Source: Marimicrobium sp913061115
GTDB lineage: Bacteria > Pseudomonadota > Gammaproteobacteria > Pseudomonadales > Halieaceae
Direction of reading: 5' to 3'
Length of the DNA: 64,000 nucleotides
NCBI RefSeq assembly: GCF_047729875.1
Contig: NZ_CP159826.1
Coordinates: forward strand, 1,364,001-1,428,000
In this document: one piece after another, positions 36,001 to 44,611 of the stretch
How the letters are laid out: the number at the start of each line of letters is the position of its first letter
Position numbering within the stretch: position 1 is the stretch's first letter
Notes under the pieces: generated by a model
Told to the model about the DNA's origin: nothing
Databases searched by the model: none
What the model saw: the letters and a program-made list of their open reading frames with translations, nothing else
Translations under genes and position numbers: made by a program

Positions 36001-36067
36001 CGTGTAGGCCAAATCGATAGGTGTGAGCGTGCCCGTCTGTCATTGCAAAAAAGATGTTGATGTCAAT

Positions 36068-37204
36068 TTATTGAGCTAAAACCTTCAGCAAGGGCTCTAT
36101 AAGCGTTGCCTCGTTGCGATTGGAGGTGATGTTGAATTTCGAGGGAATACCGCCAAGCCTGACAATGATAGTTTCGGTCTTTCGATTAATCATGATCAGC
36201 TGCAACCCCATGCCTTCAATCCAAAAAATCTTGGGTGATAGCGGAAGCCCGCTATAAATATGATAGCCGTAGGAATTCCCTTCAGACTTGCCTGTCGCTT
36301 GAACAAAAAAACGATTCGGCACCAGTGTGTCAGTAAGCATTTTGTCTATCCAGCGTCGAGAGATAACGTCGTTGCTTTCGTTCAGATATAAATTACCGAT
36401 ACCCAACCAAGATCGTGCGGTGGCGAATAAGCAACAATAGCCAGTGCTGTTGATAATGGCCGCATCTTCTAAGCCTAAAGGAAGCCACAATTTTTCTTCG
36501 ATCAGGCGGTTCAGTGGTTGGTTGTAAATTCGAGTCAATATAAGAGTTAAAAGGTGGTAGTTAATATTGTCATAACGGAATGCGCGATCCCCGTTAAATG
36601 AAATTTCAGCCAGCGGCGTTACAAGGCCTTTACCTTTTAACGTGGCACTAAGGTCCTCTGACGCAGATTGTATGCCCGACGTGTGTCTCAGCAAATCTCG
36701 AATAGTTAACCCTTCATTATTCGTGATAACGATCTCTGGAAGATAGTGCGAAACCGAATCGTTTTCTGATTGAATTTTACCTTCATCGATCGCGATGCCA
36801 ATCATGAGCGCAATAATATTTTTTGCCATAGACATGCCATTAATACTCCTGCCACGATCAGCATCCTGTGCGTAACGTTCATAGACGATTTGACCGTTCT
36901 TCTGCACAAGTAGGGCTTCTGTTTGGCTTCTCTCGAACCAAGCATCGAGGGGGTCGCTATCCTCTGAATGTGACACTAATATTGGAACGAAATCAGTCGA
37001 CGTTACCCCGTTAATGGCGTCAGGCATGGATGCTAGGAATGAATCTTGAGATTTCAATAAATCATTGATATGAGCATTCGCCTCGAGCATCAGGCCGTTG
37101 AGAAGGGTTGTTTTGTATGGACTGAGCATCAGAAGCGCAAATATCAGGGTAAAAGATCCTGCTACTATCGCAATTTTTTGCCAGCGTTTGCGGCTCCCGC
37201 TCAT
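36068..37204 (-). CDS. Membrane-anchored serine hydrolase, beta-lactamase class C type
   Basis: 378 residues from ATG 37204 (AGGT about 8 nt upstream); a longer start at 37258 is possible. An N-terminal signal anchor (IAIVAGSFTLIFALLML, about 10-26) places the catalytic domain in the periplasm. The SxxK motif SMAK (S125-K128) and a YDN (Y-x-N) motif mark the penicillin-binding/beta-lactamase class C fold, which includes esterases and peptidases. Convergent with the MDR gene and preceded by the terminator at 37279. None of the operators lies at its 5' side, so its link to the catabolic pathway is uncertain. Ester hydrolysis of incoming substrate is one possibility. Confidence 0.8.
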   Translation of the reverse strand: MSGSRKRWQKIAIVAGSFTLIFALLMLSPYKTTLLNGLMLEANAHINDLLKSQDSFLASMPDAINGVTSTDFVPILVSHSEDSDPLDAWFERSQTEALLVQKNGQIVYERYAQDADRGRSINGMSMAKNIIALMIGIAIDEGKIQSENDSVSHYLPEIVITNNEGLTIRDLLRHTSGIQSASEDLSATLKGKGLVTPLAEISFNGDRAFRYDNINYHLLTLILTRIYNQPLNRLIEEKLWLPLGLEDAAIINSTGYCCLFATARSWLGIGNLYLNESNDVISRRWIDKMLTDTLVPNRFFVQATGKSEGNSYGYHIYSGLPLSPKIFWIEGMGLQLIMINRKTETIIVRLGGIPSKFNITSNRNEATLIEPLLKVLAQ

Positions 37205-37278
37205 ATCTTTACCTGGGCCGGGCGTTCCGACGTTAATAGTGCTGACAGTGTTGTACATACTGCATCTGTCCCGACATT

Positions 37279-37298
37279 AAAAACAGCCCGCTGGGCTG
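37279..37298 (-). terminator. Intrinsic terminator after the SnoaL-like gene
   Basis: On the minus strand CAGCCC-agc-GGGCTG is followed by TTTTT. It lies 50 bp past the stop of the SnoaL-like gene and before the start of the serine hydrolase, so it separates the two transcription units. Confidence 0.7.
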
Positions 37299-37348
37299 CA
37301 CATATCCAGATCGTGGCAATAGTCAGTATCCGATGATGGATGATGGGC

Positions 37349-37780
37349 TCAGCCTGATGGGGGGGTGTAAGTGCCACTCATGTCTGAAGGCCCGTTATAA
37401 ATGAAGCTGTAGTGGCGTAACTGAAACAACCATTGGCCGTCTTGTTTGACATAGGTGTCCAGATAACGGCTCACCATTGTGCTGGCATTGCCTTCATGGT
37501 CACGGGTGTATTCATGCAGGTACCAATGACCGCTGGCGCTGTCGCCGTTTATTTCAAACACGCCTGAACTAGGCAGCATCAGGGCAAACTCAAAGCCGCC
37601 CATCATCTGTAGCCACAGGGCGAGGATATTGTCGCGCCCGCTCACCGGTGTGCCGAGCAGATTCCAGACCCCATCCTCTGCCCAGGTGGCGATCCAGGCG
37701 TCAGCATCCCTGCGATTTACGGCATCGGTATAGCGCCCCATGAGGTTTCTCAGCGCCAGTTCATCTTCAATTGGATTCAT
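37349..37780 (-). CDS. SnoaL/NTF2-like domain protein
   Basis: 143 residues with the SnoaL-like cone fold: ELALRNLMGRYTDAVNRRDADAWIATWAEDGVWNLLG at the N-terminus and GQWLFQLRHYSFIYNG near the C-terminus. This fold serves in polyketide cyclases, ketosteroid isomerases, dehydratases and oxygenase small subunits. Single-gene unit, 53 bp from operator site 5, divergent from the third carotenoid oxygenase and ended by the terminator at 37279. An isomerase, dehydratase or cyclase step is possible. Confidence 0.82.
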   Translation of the reverse strand: MNPIEDELALRNLMGRYTDAVNRRDADAWIATWAEDGVWNLLGTPVSGRDNILALWLQMMGGFEFALMLPSSGVFEINGDSASGHWYLHEYTRDHEGNASTMVSRYLDTYVKQDGQWLFQLRHYSFIYNGPSDMSGTYTPPSG

Positions 37781-37832
37781 CGTTTGTTCCTCTTAGATCG
37801 GCAGGAAGATACTGTAGCGTCAGTAAGCGATA

Positions 37833-37854
37833 AAAGAAACAGACGAGACTGTTT
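37833..37854. promoter_or_regulatory. Predicted operator palindrome, site 5 of 5
   Basis: AAAGAAACA-GACG-AGACTGTTT, the most degenerate copy of the 9-4-9 repeat. It lies between the SnoaL-like gene (start 37780) and the third carotenoid oxygenase (start 37941), the head of the longest plus-strand operon. An alternative reading is the shorter repeat AAACAG..CTGTTT inside it. Confidence 0.6.
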
Positions 37855-37940
37855 TTAAAGGATTTGAGCTGCTACTATCTATGAAGGACTACCTTACTAC
37901 CCTAATAACGACTAGCTGATACGACACTCGAGGTGAGCTG

Positions 37941-39350
37941 ATGGATTTGACTGCATATCAATATTTACAGGGCAATTATGCGCCCGTCGATGAAGAACGT
38001 GATTTCGGCGAAGACCAGCTGACGGTTGAGGGCGAAGTGCCCGCCAATCTGTCGGGTGCTTTTATGCGTGACGGCGCCAATGTGGCGTTTCAGCCAAACT
38101 ATTATGTCTATCCGTTGGATGGCGATGGCATGGTGCATGCTGTGTATTTCAAGGATGGTCAGGTTCAGTATAAAAACCGCTGGGTTGAAACAAGCCACCT
38201 GAAAACAGAACGACAGTTTAATCGCACGATTTATGGCAGTGTCGGTAAGCTCCTCGAAGTGCCAGAGGAGGTAATAGAAGCCGGGGGCGAGCCGAGCCCC
38301 GTAAGGAATACGGCTAATACCAACGTGATTTATCATGGGGATAAACTTTTCGCAATGTGGGAAGGCGGGTTCCCGCATTTGCTCAATAACGATCTGTCTA
38401 CGGTGGGCTTGTATGATTATGGTGGGGCGCTGAAGCCCGGCGATGCGCTGACGGCGCACCCGAAGGTGTGTCCCGATACCGGTCAGCTTGTGACATGTAC
38501 CCAGCGTTGGGATAGTCCCAATTACTCCGTCCAGATTTTTGATGCCGGCGGCAAGCACCTCAAAATGATTCCCGTCCAGTTTGAGCGCAAGGGCATCATT
38601 CATGATCTGCAGATTACAGACAACTACGTGATTATTTTCTATGCGCCGGCGTTTCATAGCTTAGAAAAAGCCATGAAGGGCGAAGATCCCTTTATGTGGG
38701 AGCCCGAACTGGGAACCAAGATCATCGTTATCCCCCGCGACGGTAACGGTAAGCAAATGGTATTTGAAACGGACCCGTTTTTTAGCTGGCACTTTTGTAA
38801 CGGGTTTGAGAAAGGTGGCAAGCTGATCATTGATTACATCTGGATCCGCTCTATTCCTTTTGCGCAGGCACAGGCAAGCGGAGCAGAAAAACAGCCGCGC
38901 AGAATGCATCGCATGACATTAGATCTGAAAACCAAAAAGGTGGTCGATGAGGAGTTCTCAGATATTTTTTGCGAGTTCTCTCGCGTGGACGAGCGCAAGA
39001 TGGGCAAGGAATACCGCTACGGCTTTGCGGCGTCCTCTAATCGAGAGTGGGGTGATGCGCACGGTTATAATTGTAGCGGACGCTACGATTTTGAGACTGG
39101 AGAAGTCGAGCTATACGAGTTTGGCTCCGAAGCAAATGCAAGCGAACCGGTCTATGTGCCTAACCCCGATAGTGAGCGTGAAGAAGACGGCTGGGTGATG
39201 TCTTTTGTTCACAACCCGGGCGAGGGTGCATTCCTTTCTATTCTTAGCGCCGACGATTTTGAGCGTGGTCCTGTCGCTAAGATACATATTCCAGGACGTG
39301 TGCCTAACGGGTTTCATGCTAACTGGATGCAGGGTCTTACACTGAAGTGA
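37941..39350 (+). CDS. Carotenoid cleavage oxygenase family protein (copy 3)
   Basis: 469 residues. Iron-binding histidines H173 (TAHPKV), H221 (IIHDLQI), H284 (SWHFCNG) and H459 (GFHANW) are intact. It is more divergent than copies 1 and 2 (FMRDGANVAF replaces the usual RNGPNP-like turn), so it may cleave another bond or substrate. It starts the plus-strand operon running through E1-alpha, E1-beta, E2, DUF35, thiolase, Rieske, SDR, ligase, SDR and PPOX genes to the terminator at 49897. Operator site 5 lies 87 bp upstream. Confidence 0.9.
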   Translation: MDLTAYQYLQGNYAPVDEERDFGEDQLTVEGEVPANLSGAFMRDGANVAFQPNYYVYPLDGDGMVHAVYFKDGQVQYKNRWVETSHLKTERQFNRTIYGSVGKLLEVPEEVIEAGGEPSPVRNTANTNVIYHGDKLFAMWEGGFPHLLNNDLSTVGLYDYGGALKPGDALTAHPKVCPDTGQLVTCTQRWDSPNYSVQIFDAGGKHLKMIPVQFERKGIIHDLQITDNYVIIFYAPAFHSLEKAMKGEDPFMWEPELGTKIIVIPRDGNGKQMVFETDPFFSWHFCNGFEKGGKLIIDYIWIRSIPFAQAQASGAEKQPRRMHRMTLDLKTKKVVDEEFSDIFCEFSRVDERKMGKEYRYGFAASSNREWGDAHGYNCSGRYDFETGEVELYEFGSEANASEPVYVPNPDSEREEDGWVMSFVHNPGEGAFLSILSADDFERGPVAKIHIPGRVPNGFHANWMQGLTLK

Positions 39351-39387
39351 TAATAACAAATGATAATACCTTGAAGAGAATTTAACG

Positions 39388-39444
39388 ATGAAGACAGATC
39401 AATACGCACAGCAAGTATCGGGAGTGATCAATGTCATTGGATAA
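39388..39444 (+). CDS. Possible 18-codon upstream ORF overlapping the E1-alpha start
   Basis: ATG at 39388, preceded by AAGAGAA about 7-9 nt upstream, encodes MKTDQYAQQVSGVINVIG and stops 14 bases inside the E1-alpha gene in another frame. It would make ribosomes pass over the E1-alpha ribosome site (GGGAG) and could couple or modulate translation. It may equally be chance. Confidence 0.3.
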   Translation: MKTDQYAQQVSGVINVIG

Positions 39445-40402
39445 AAAACAGTTTCTACAAGCCTATCGCACCATGCGTACGATTCGTGATTTTGAATATC
39501 GCGTCAGTGATGAATTCGGTAAAGGTAATATCCCAGGCTTCCTTCACCTGTATGCGGGGCAGGAAGCGATCGCGACCGGCATGTGCATGAATTTATCGGA
39601 TGAAGATTACATTGTGAGCACTCATCGCGGCCATGGCCACTGCATTGCAAAGGGCGGTGATGTTGGCGACATGATGAAAGAGATTATGGCCAAGCAGGGT
39701 GGCAGTTGCGCGGGTAAAGGCGGCTCGATGCACATCGCTGCAGTTGAGAAGGGTATGTTAGGTGCCAATGCGATTGTGGGGGGTGGTCCTCCGCTGATTG
39801 TCGGCGCGGCTTTGTCAGCGAAAACACTTGGAACGGGTAGTGTCGGCGTGTCATTTACTGGGGACGGAGGCTCTAATCAAGGCACCACTTTTGAGGCGAT
39901 GAACCTGGCGGTAGTGTTGCAGGTTCCTGCCATCTTTATGTTTGAGAATAATGGCTATGGGGAAGGCACTGCGGCCGGCTATGCGGTTGGCTCTAAGGAT
40001 ATCGCCAGTCGCGCGGCAGCTTTTGGTATGCCCGCTTTGAAAGTCGACGGCGCAGACATTTTTGAAACCTATAAAACGTGCAAAAAGGCAGTGGATCACT
40101 GTCGCAGTGGTAAGGGCCCAATCGCAATCGAGGCGAGCATTACGCGTTTTCGCGGCCATTTCGAAGGCGATGCTCAGCAGTATCGCGGCAAGGGCGAGGT
40201 GAAACGTCTAATGAAGGATCTTGACTGTCTGAAAATCGCTAGCGACATCGCCATCAAGAAAAAGTTGGCAACCAAGGCAGAGTTAAAGGCTATCGATAAG
40301 GAAGTGGCTGCCTACATTGATGAAGCCGCCACAGCGGCTTTGGCTGCGCCTAGCCCTGATGTGTCAGAGCTATTGACTGATGTCTATAGCTCTGCGTATT
40401 GA
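39431..40402 (+). CDS. Thiamine-diphosphate 2-oxoacid/acetoin dehydrogenase E1, alpha subunit
   Basis: 323 residues. The TPP/Mg motif starts GDGGSNQG (about 144-151) and ends at FENNGYGEGT (about 175-184). HRGHGHCIAKG (about 61-71) and GKGGSMHI (about 95-102) are the conserved active-site segments shared with acetoin dehydrogenase AcoA and pyruvate dehydrogenase E1-alpha. With E1-beta it decarboxylates a 2-oxoacid (or cleaves acetoin) and passes the acyl group to E2. GGGAG precedes the ATG. Length favours acetoin-dehydrogenase-like enzymes, but the catabolic operon suggests a pathway-specific 2-oxoacid or acyloin. Confidence 0.9.
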   Translation: MSLDKKQFLQAYRTMRTIRDFEYRVSDEFGKGNIPGFLHLYAGQEAIATGMCMNLSDEDYIVSTHRGHGHCIAKGGDVGDMMKEIMAKQGGSCAGKGGSMHIAAVEKGMLGANAIVGGGPPLIVGAALSAKTLGTGSVGVSFTGDGGSNQGTTFEAMNLAVVLQVPAIFMFENNGYGEGTAAGYAVGSKDIASRAAAFGMPALKVDGADIFETYKTCKKAVDHCRSGKGPIAIEASITRFRGHFEGDAQQYRGKGEVKRLMKDLDCLKIASDIAIKKKLATKAELKAIDKEVAAYIDEAATAALAAPSPDVSELLTDVYSSAY

Positions 40403-40456
40403 GACCAGCCCTAAGAACAGCGCGCTAACGCCGACAGAATCTGGAGTGAACAAGTA

Positions 40457-41470
40457 ATGCCAATAAAGACGTATAGACAGGCGATCAATGAGGCCATGGC
40501 GCAGGAAATGCGCCAAGACAGTACGGTTATTGTGATTGGTGAAGACGTTGCCGGTGGAGCGGGCTGTGACGGTGAGCGTGATGCCTACGGTGGTGTCATG
40601 GGTGTAACGAAAGGCCTTTTTCCCGAGTTTGGTGAGAGCCGAGTGATCGATACGCCGATTACCGAGTCTGCCATCATGGGTGCAGCGGCTGGTGCTGCGC
40701 AGACGGGATTACGTCCCATCGCTGAATTAATGTTTATGGATTTTCTCGGTGTGTGTTTCGACCAGATCTATAATCAGGCAGCAAAATTCCGTTATATGTT
40801 CGGTGGCAAAGCGCAGTGTCCGATGGTGGTGCGCACCATGGCGGGCGCAGGTTTGCGTGGCGGTGCACAACACTCTCAGAATCTGACACAGATGGTCACC
40901 ATGGTGCCGGGTTTAAAAGTGGTATGCCCAACGAATGCCTATGATGCTAAAGGTTTGCTGATTACCGCGATTCGTGACAATGATTGCGTTATCTTTGTGG
41001 AAGATAAGTTTCTCTATGAAACCAGCTGTGAAGTGCCTGATGAGATGTACACCATTCCCTTTGGTGAAGCGAACTTCCTTAGGGAAGGGACAGACGTCAC
41101 CATAGTTGGCATCTCCAATACGGTCAATAAAGCGCTTGCGGTCGCTGATCGATTAGCAGCCGAGGGCATCAGCTGCGACGTGATTGACCCACGCACGACG
41201 TCTCCGCTCGATGAAGAATCCATTATCGAAAGCGTTGAAGTCACTGGACGGTTGGTGATTGTGGACGAGATGACACCGCGCTGCGGCGTCGCAGCGGACA
41301 TCTCCAGTATTATTGCCGAAAAAGCCTTTGGTTCGCTGCGAGCGCCAATCATGAAAGTCACTGCCGCGCATTCGCCCATTCCGTTTGCGCCGGCATTGGA
41401 AGATGCTTGGATGCCGCAGGAGAGCGATATTGAAGCGGCAGTGCGTGCTGTTCTGGGGTATACGCGATGA
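40457..41470 (+). CDS. 2-oxoacid/acetoin dehydrogenase E1, beta subunit
   Basis: 337 residues. It begins KTYRQAINEAMAQEMRQDSTVIVIGEDVAGGAG, the standard E1-beta start, and carries TPITESAIMGAAAGAAQTGLRP (about 64-85), GGAQHSQN (about 135) and the C-terminal transketolase domain with DPRTTSPLDEESI (about 244-256). It forms the alpha2-beta2 E1 with the preceding gene (54 bp) and overlaps E2 by 4 bp. It belongs to the AcoB/PdhB family. Confidence 0.92.
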   Translation: MPIKTYRQAINEAMAQEMRQDSTVIVIGEDVAGGAGCDGERDAYGGVMGVTKGLFPEFGESRVIDTPITESAIMGAAAGAAQTGLRPIAELMFMDFLGVCFDQIYNQAAKFRYMFGGKAQCPMVVRTMAGAGLRGGAQHSQNLTQMVTMVPGLKVVCPTNAYDAKGLLITAIRDNDCVIFVEDKFLYETSCEVPDEMYTIPFGEANFLREGTDVTIVGISNTVNKALAVADRLAAEGISCDVIDPRTTSPLDEESIIESVEVTGRLVIVDEMTPRCGVAADISSIIAEKAFGSLRAPIMKVTAAHSPIPFAPALEDAWMPQESDIEAAVRAVLGYTR

Positions 41471-42927
41471 GTACACTGCACGCCCTCACCGTGCCTAAGT
41501 GGGGAATGTCGATGGAGGAGGGTGAAATAACAGAGTGGCGCGTATCAGTTGGAGACAAGCTCGCGGTCGGTGATGAGCTGGTTGATATCGAAACCTCCAA
41601 AATCGTCAATGCAGCAGAATGTCAGGTCGCAGGCACTTTGGTCAGGATCATCGGTGAAGTTGGGCAGACGTTAAAGGTCGGCATGCTGATGGGTGTTGTG
41701 GCCACCGGTGACGCTACTGACGCACAGATTGATAGTTTTGTAGTCGGGTTTGTGCCCGATGCATCCGGTTCCTCTTTAGCGCAGTCTTCGGATGCCGGCG
41801 CGCCTGCTACACCTGCATCGCAGGCACAGCCAGTTGCTCGTGCTATTCCAGTAGCTACTGCCACGCCGGTAGCTGCTGGCGCTCTGTCACAAGGGCCAGA
41901 TGATGCTGGTGTGAATGCTTCTGCTGTCGCGCGACGCATTGCCAGAGCGCACAATATCAACCTCAATAATGTACCGGCGACCGGTCGCAACGGCCGCGTT
42001 TCAAAGCGTGATGTCGAACAGGCGGGCGGAATAGAGATCGTGGCAGCTCCTAGATCTAGTGGAGCAAAGCCTACATCTGAATCACAGCGATCCACAGAGG
42101 ATGACTCGCATATTGCCTCTACGCCGGTAGCGAGACGACTGGCGCGATCTCTGAACATCAACTTGAACGATGTGACGGCTACGGGTAAGCGTGGGCGAGT
42201 CAGTAAAGAGGATGTTGAGAAGGCCGCGGTGGCGGAGACCGGTGTAGCGTACTATCGAGAGCAGAAACTGAGCGGTATGCGCAAGACGATTGCCGCTCGC
42301 TTGACTGAATCCAAACAGACGATCCCACATTATCGTGTGAGTGTGGATGTCGAGATTGACAGCCTGTTGCAACAGCGCGCGTATATGAATGGCACGCTGG
42401 GTCACAAAATATCCGTCAATGATTTTGTGATTAAAGCCTGTGCCGGTGCGTTAGAGCAAGTGCCCGAAGTCAATGTGCAATATGCAGAGGATTGTATTCG
42501 ACAGTTCGATCAGGTCGATATTTCTATGGCTGTCGCAGTGAAAGGCGGATTGATAACACCCGTTATCAGGAATGTCGGTGCCAAGGGGTTGCCGCAAATC
42601 GCCGCCGCATCCAGTGATCTGGCGCATCGTGCACAGGCGGGGACATTAGGCGTAGATGAATTTCAGGGGGGTACATTTAGTATTTCGAACCTTGGCATGT
42701 TCGGCGTCGACCAGTTTGACGCCATTATTAATCTGCCACAGGCGGCAATTCTGGCGGTGGCGGCGGGCGTTAAAAAACCTGTTGTGCGTGGTGACAGTAT
42801 TGTCCCGGCTACGGTGATGCGCGTTTCTCTGTCGGCTGATCATCGGGCCATTGACGGTGCGATAGCCGCACAGTTTTTGAAGTCATTAAAGGGTTTTCTT
42901 GAAAATCCGGCGTCCATGCTTTTATAG
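41467..42927 (+). CDS. Dihydrolipoamide acyltransferase E2 with two peripheral-subunit-binding domains
   Basis: 486 residues. One lipoyl domain (DIETSK, lipoyl Lys45), an Ala/Pro-rich linker (about 95-145), then two successive peripheral-subunit-binding domains (about 150-187 and 216-253, sharing VARR.AR..NINLN.V.ATG..GRVSK.DVE), and the catalytic acyltransferase domain with HRAIDG (H459, D463) near the C-terminus. It transfers the acyl group from E1 to CoA. Most E2 proteins have one such binding domain. Overlaps E1-beta by 4 bp. No dihydrolipoyl dehydrogenase (E3) gene is in the window. Confidence 0.92.
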   Translation: MSTLHALTVPKWGMSMEEGEITEWRVSVGDKLAVGDELVDIETSKIVNAAECQVAGTLVRIIGEVGQTLKVGMLMGVVATGDATDAQIDSFVVGFVPDASGSSLAQSSDAGAPATPASQAQPVARAIPVATATPVAAGALSQGPDDAGVNASAVARRIARAHNINLNNVPATGRNGRVSKRDVEQAGGIEIVAAPRSSGAKPTSESQRSTEDDSHIASTPVARRLARSLNINLNDVTATGKRGRVSKEDVEKAAVAETGVAYYREQKLSGMRKTIAARLTESKQTIPHYRVSVDVEIDSLLQQRAYMNGTLGHKISVNDFVIKACAGALEQVPEVNVQYAEDCIRQFDQVDISMAVAVKGGLITPVIRNVGAKGLPQIAAASSDLAHRAQAGTLGVDEFQGGTFSISNLGMFGVDQFDAIINLPQAAILAVAAGVKKPVVRGDSIVPATVMRVSLSADHRAIDGAIAAQFLKSLKGFLENPASMLL

Positions 42928-42973
42928 AGTGGCTTTACATGCAGTGGTCTGCCGAGGAAAAAGAGATGAAATT

Positions 42974-43408
42974 ATGAGTAATCAAGTGCCAATCGCAGAG
43001 GGTTTGTTCACTTGGCCGTCTGCAAAGCCAGCACTTCTGGCGAGTCGCTGTAGGAAGTGCGGCATTGCTGCGTTTCCCGTGGCGAGTTCGTGTATGGCGT
43101 GTTCCGGGCAAGACGTCGAAATAGAGGAATTGCCATCGCGTGGGACGCTATGGACCTGGACCGTACAGCAGTTTATGCCAAAAAATCCTTATAGAAGTGA
43201 TGAGACGCCAGAGACATTCATTCCTTATGGCGTCGGTTATCTTGAGCTACCGGGTGGCGTTAGGGTGGAGGGTCGTCTTACGGAAAATGATCCGCAGAAG
43301 TTGCAGATTGGCATGGAAATGGATGTTGTGTTTGAACCGTATCGGACGGAGGACAACGGTGACGAGGTGATCAACTTCTTTTTCAGGCCGGTGCAATCGT
43401 CACAGTAA
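42974..43408 (+). CDS. DUF35 OB-fold protein with zinc ribbon
   Basis: 144 residues from ATG 42974, where GAGATGAAATT gives the ribosome site; the longer frame from 42899 overlaps E2. A rubredoxin-like zinc ribbon (CRKC about 26-29, CMAC about 40-43) is followed by an OB-fold with GTLWTWTVQQF and GYLELPGGVRVEGRL. These DUF35 proteins act as partners of thiolase-like enzymes, including Ltp2 aldolases of steroid side-chain degradation, where they build the active complex. Directly followed by a thiolase-like gene (36 bp), which fits this role. Confidence 0.88.
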   Translation: MSNQVPIAEGLFTWPSAKPALLASRCRKCGIAAFPVASSCMACSGQDVEIEELPSRGTLWTWTVQQFMPKNPYRSDETPETFIPYGVGYLELPGGVRVEGRLTENDPQKLQIGMEMDVVFEPYRTEDNGDEVINFFFRPVQSSQ

Positions 43409-43444
43409 ATTTAAATAGCCATAGAATAAACGAGAGACAGAGTC

Positions 43445-44587
43445 ATGGACGTAGCAATAGTTGGCATAGGCATTCACCCCTTCGGTCGCACGCCTGCGCG
43501 CAGCGGGCTGCAGCAGGGCGCTTATGCCGCCCGTCTGGCACTGCAAGATGCTGGCATTGAATGGCGTGATATTCAGTTCGCTTTTGGCGGCAGTGCCAGT
43601 GCAGGCAGTGCTGACGCGCTGGTCAACGAGCTGGGGTTGACCGGTATCCCGTTTATCAATGTCGCCAATGGTTGTGCCACCGGTGGCAGTTCATTGATCT
43701 CTGCCTATAACGCCATTAAGTCAGGTGAATACGATGTCGGCATGGTGACTGGCTTTGACAAGCACGACCGCGGCGCTTTCAATGCAGACCCAAAGGAGCT
43801 TGGCATCGGACAGTGGTATGGCGAGGTCGGCATGATGATGACGACCCAGTTTTTTGCCATGAAAATTCAGAAGTACATGCACGATCATGCGATCAGCCAT
43901 GATACGTTGGCCAAGGTGTCCGAAAAAGCGTTTATCAATGGCTCTAAAAATCCGAACGCGTGGCGTACTGAGCCCATTAGTGTCGATGAAATTATCAACT
44001 CCACTATGGTGAATGACCCTCTTACCAAGTTTATGTTTTGCTCGCCGGCTGAAGGAGGCGTTGCGCTCATCCTTTGTCGGGCAGATCACGCCAAACGGTA
44101 TACCGACACGCCGGTCTACCTCAAGGGGGCGACGATGAAATCCCGTCGCTTCGGTTCTTTTGAGGTTTTCTCGCCGAGCCAGGCATTGCAGCAGGTTGAC
44201 GGCCCGACGGTAGACGCGTCAAAAGCGGCCTTCGAGATGGCGGGCGTGGGCCCGAAAGATATGGATGTGATGCAGTTACAGGATACTGAGGTTGGGGCTG
44301 AGATCATGCATATGGCTGAGAACGGCTTCTGTGAAGACGGTGAACAAGAAGCGCTCATCCAGCAAGGTGCGACTCACATTGGTGGCAGCATGCCCGTCAA
44401 TACAGATGGCGGCTGTCTTGCCAATGGTGAGCCAATAGGGGCTTCCGGATTGAGGCAGGTCTACGAAAATGTGCTGCAACTGCGCGGACAGGCCGGTGAC
44501 CATCAGGTGCCGGATGATCCGAAACTGGCCTATACCCATGTTTACGGCGCGCCCGGTATCAGTGCCATCACGATTTTGCAGCGCTAG
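43445..44587 (+). CDS. Thiolase-like acyl-CoA enzyme (SCP-x/Ltp type), partner of DUF35
   Basis: 380 residues of the thiolase fold. The nucleophile Cys77 (NGCATGG) is present. The region that normally holds His (G-H-P) reads ANGEPIGASG, so His is replaced by Glu. The C-terminal second Cys is missing, with VYGAPGISAITIL in its place. Such losses are typical of SCP-x/Ltp-like enzymes; Ltp2 with DUF35 cleaves a side-chain by retro-aldol reaction rather than thiolysis. Adjacent DUF35 supports a C-C bond-cleaving role on a beta-hydroxyacyl-CoA. A conventional thiolase is the alternative. Confidence 0.85.
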   Translation: MDVAIVGIGIHPFGRTPARSGLQQGAYAARLALQDAGIEWRDIQFAFGGSASAGSADALVNELGLTGIPFINVANGCATGGSSLISAYNAIKSGEYDVGMVTGFDKHDRGAFNADPKELGIGQWYGEVGMMMTTQFFAMKIQKYMHDHAISHDTLAKVSEKAFINGSKNPNAWRTEPISVDEIINSTMVNDPLTKFMFCSPAEGGVALILCRADHAKRYTDTPVYLKGATMKSRRFGSFEVFSPSQALQQVDGPTVDASKAAFEMAGVGPKDMDVMQLQDTEVGAEIMHMAENGFCEDGEQEALIQQGATHIGGSMPVNTDGGCLANGEPIGASGLRQVYENVLQLRGQAGDHQVPDDPKLAYTHVYGAPGISAITILQR

Positions 44588-44611
44588 CCCATCAGCAAAG
44601 AGGTTTGCCCC

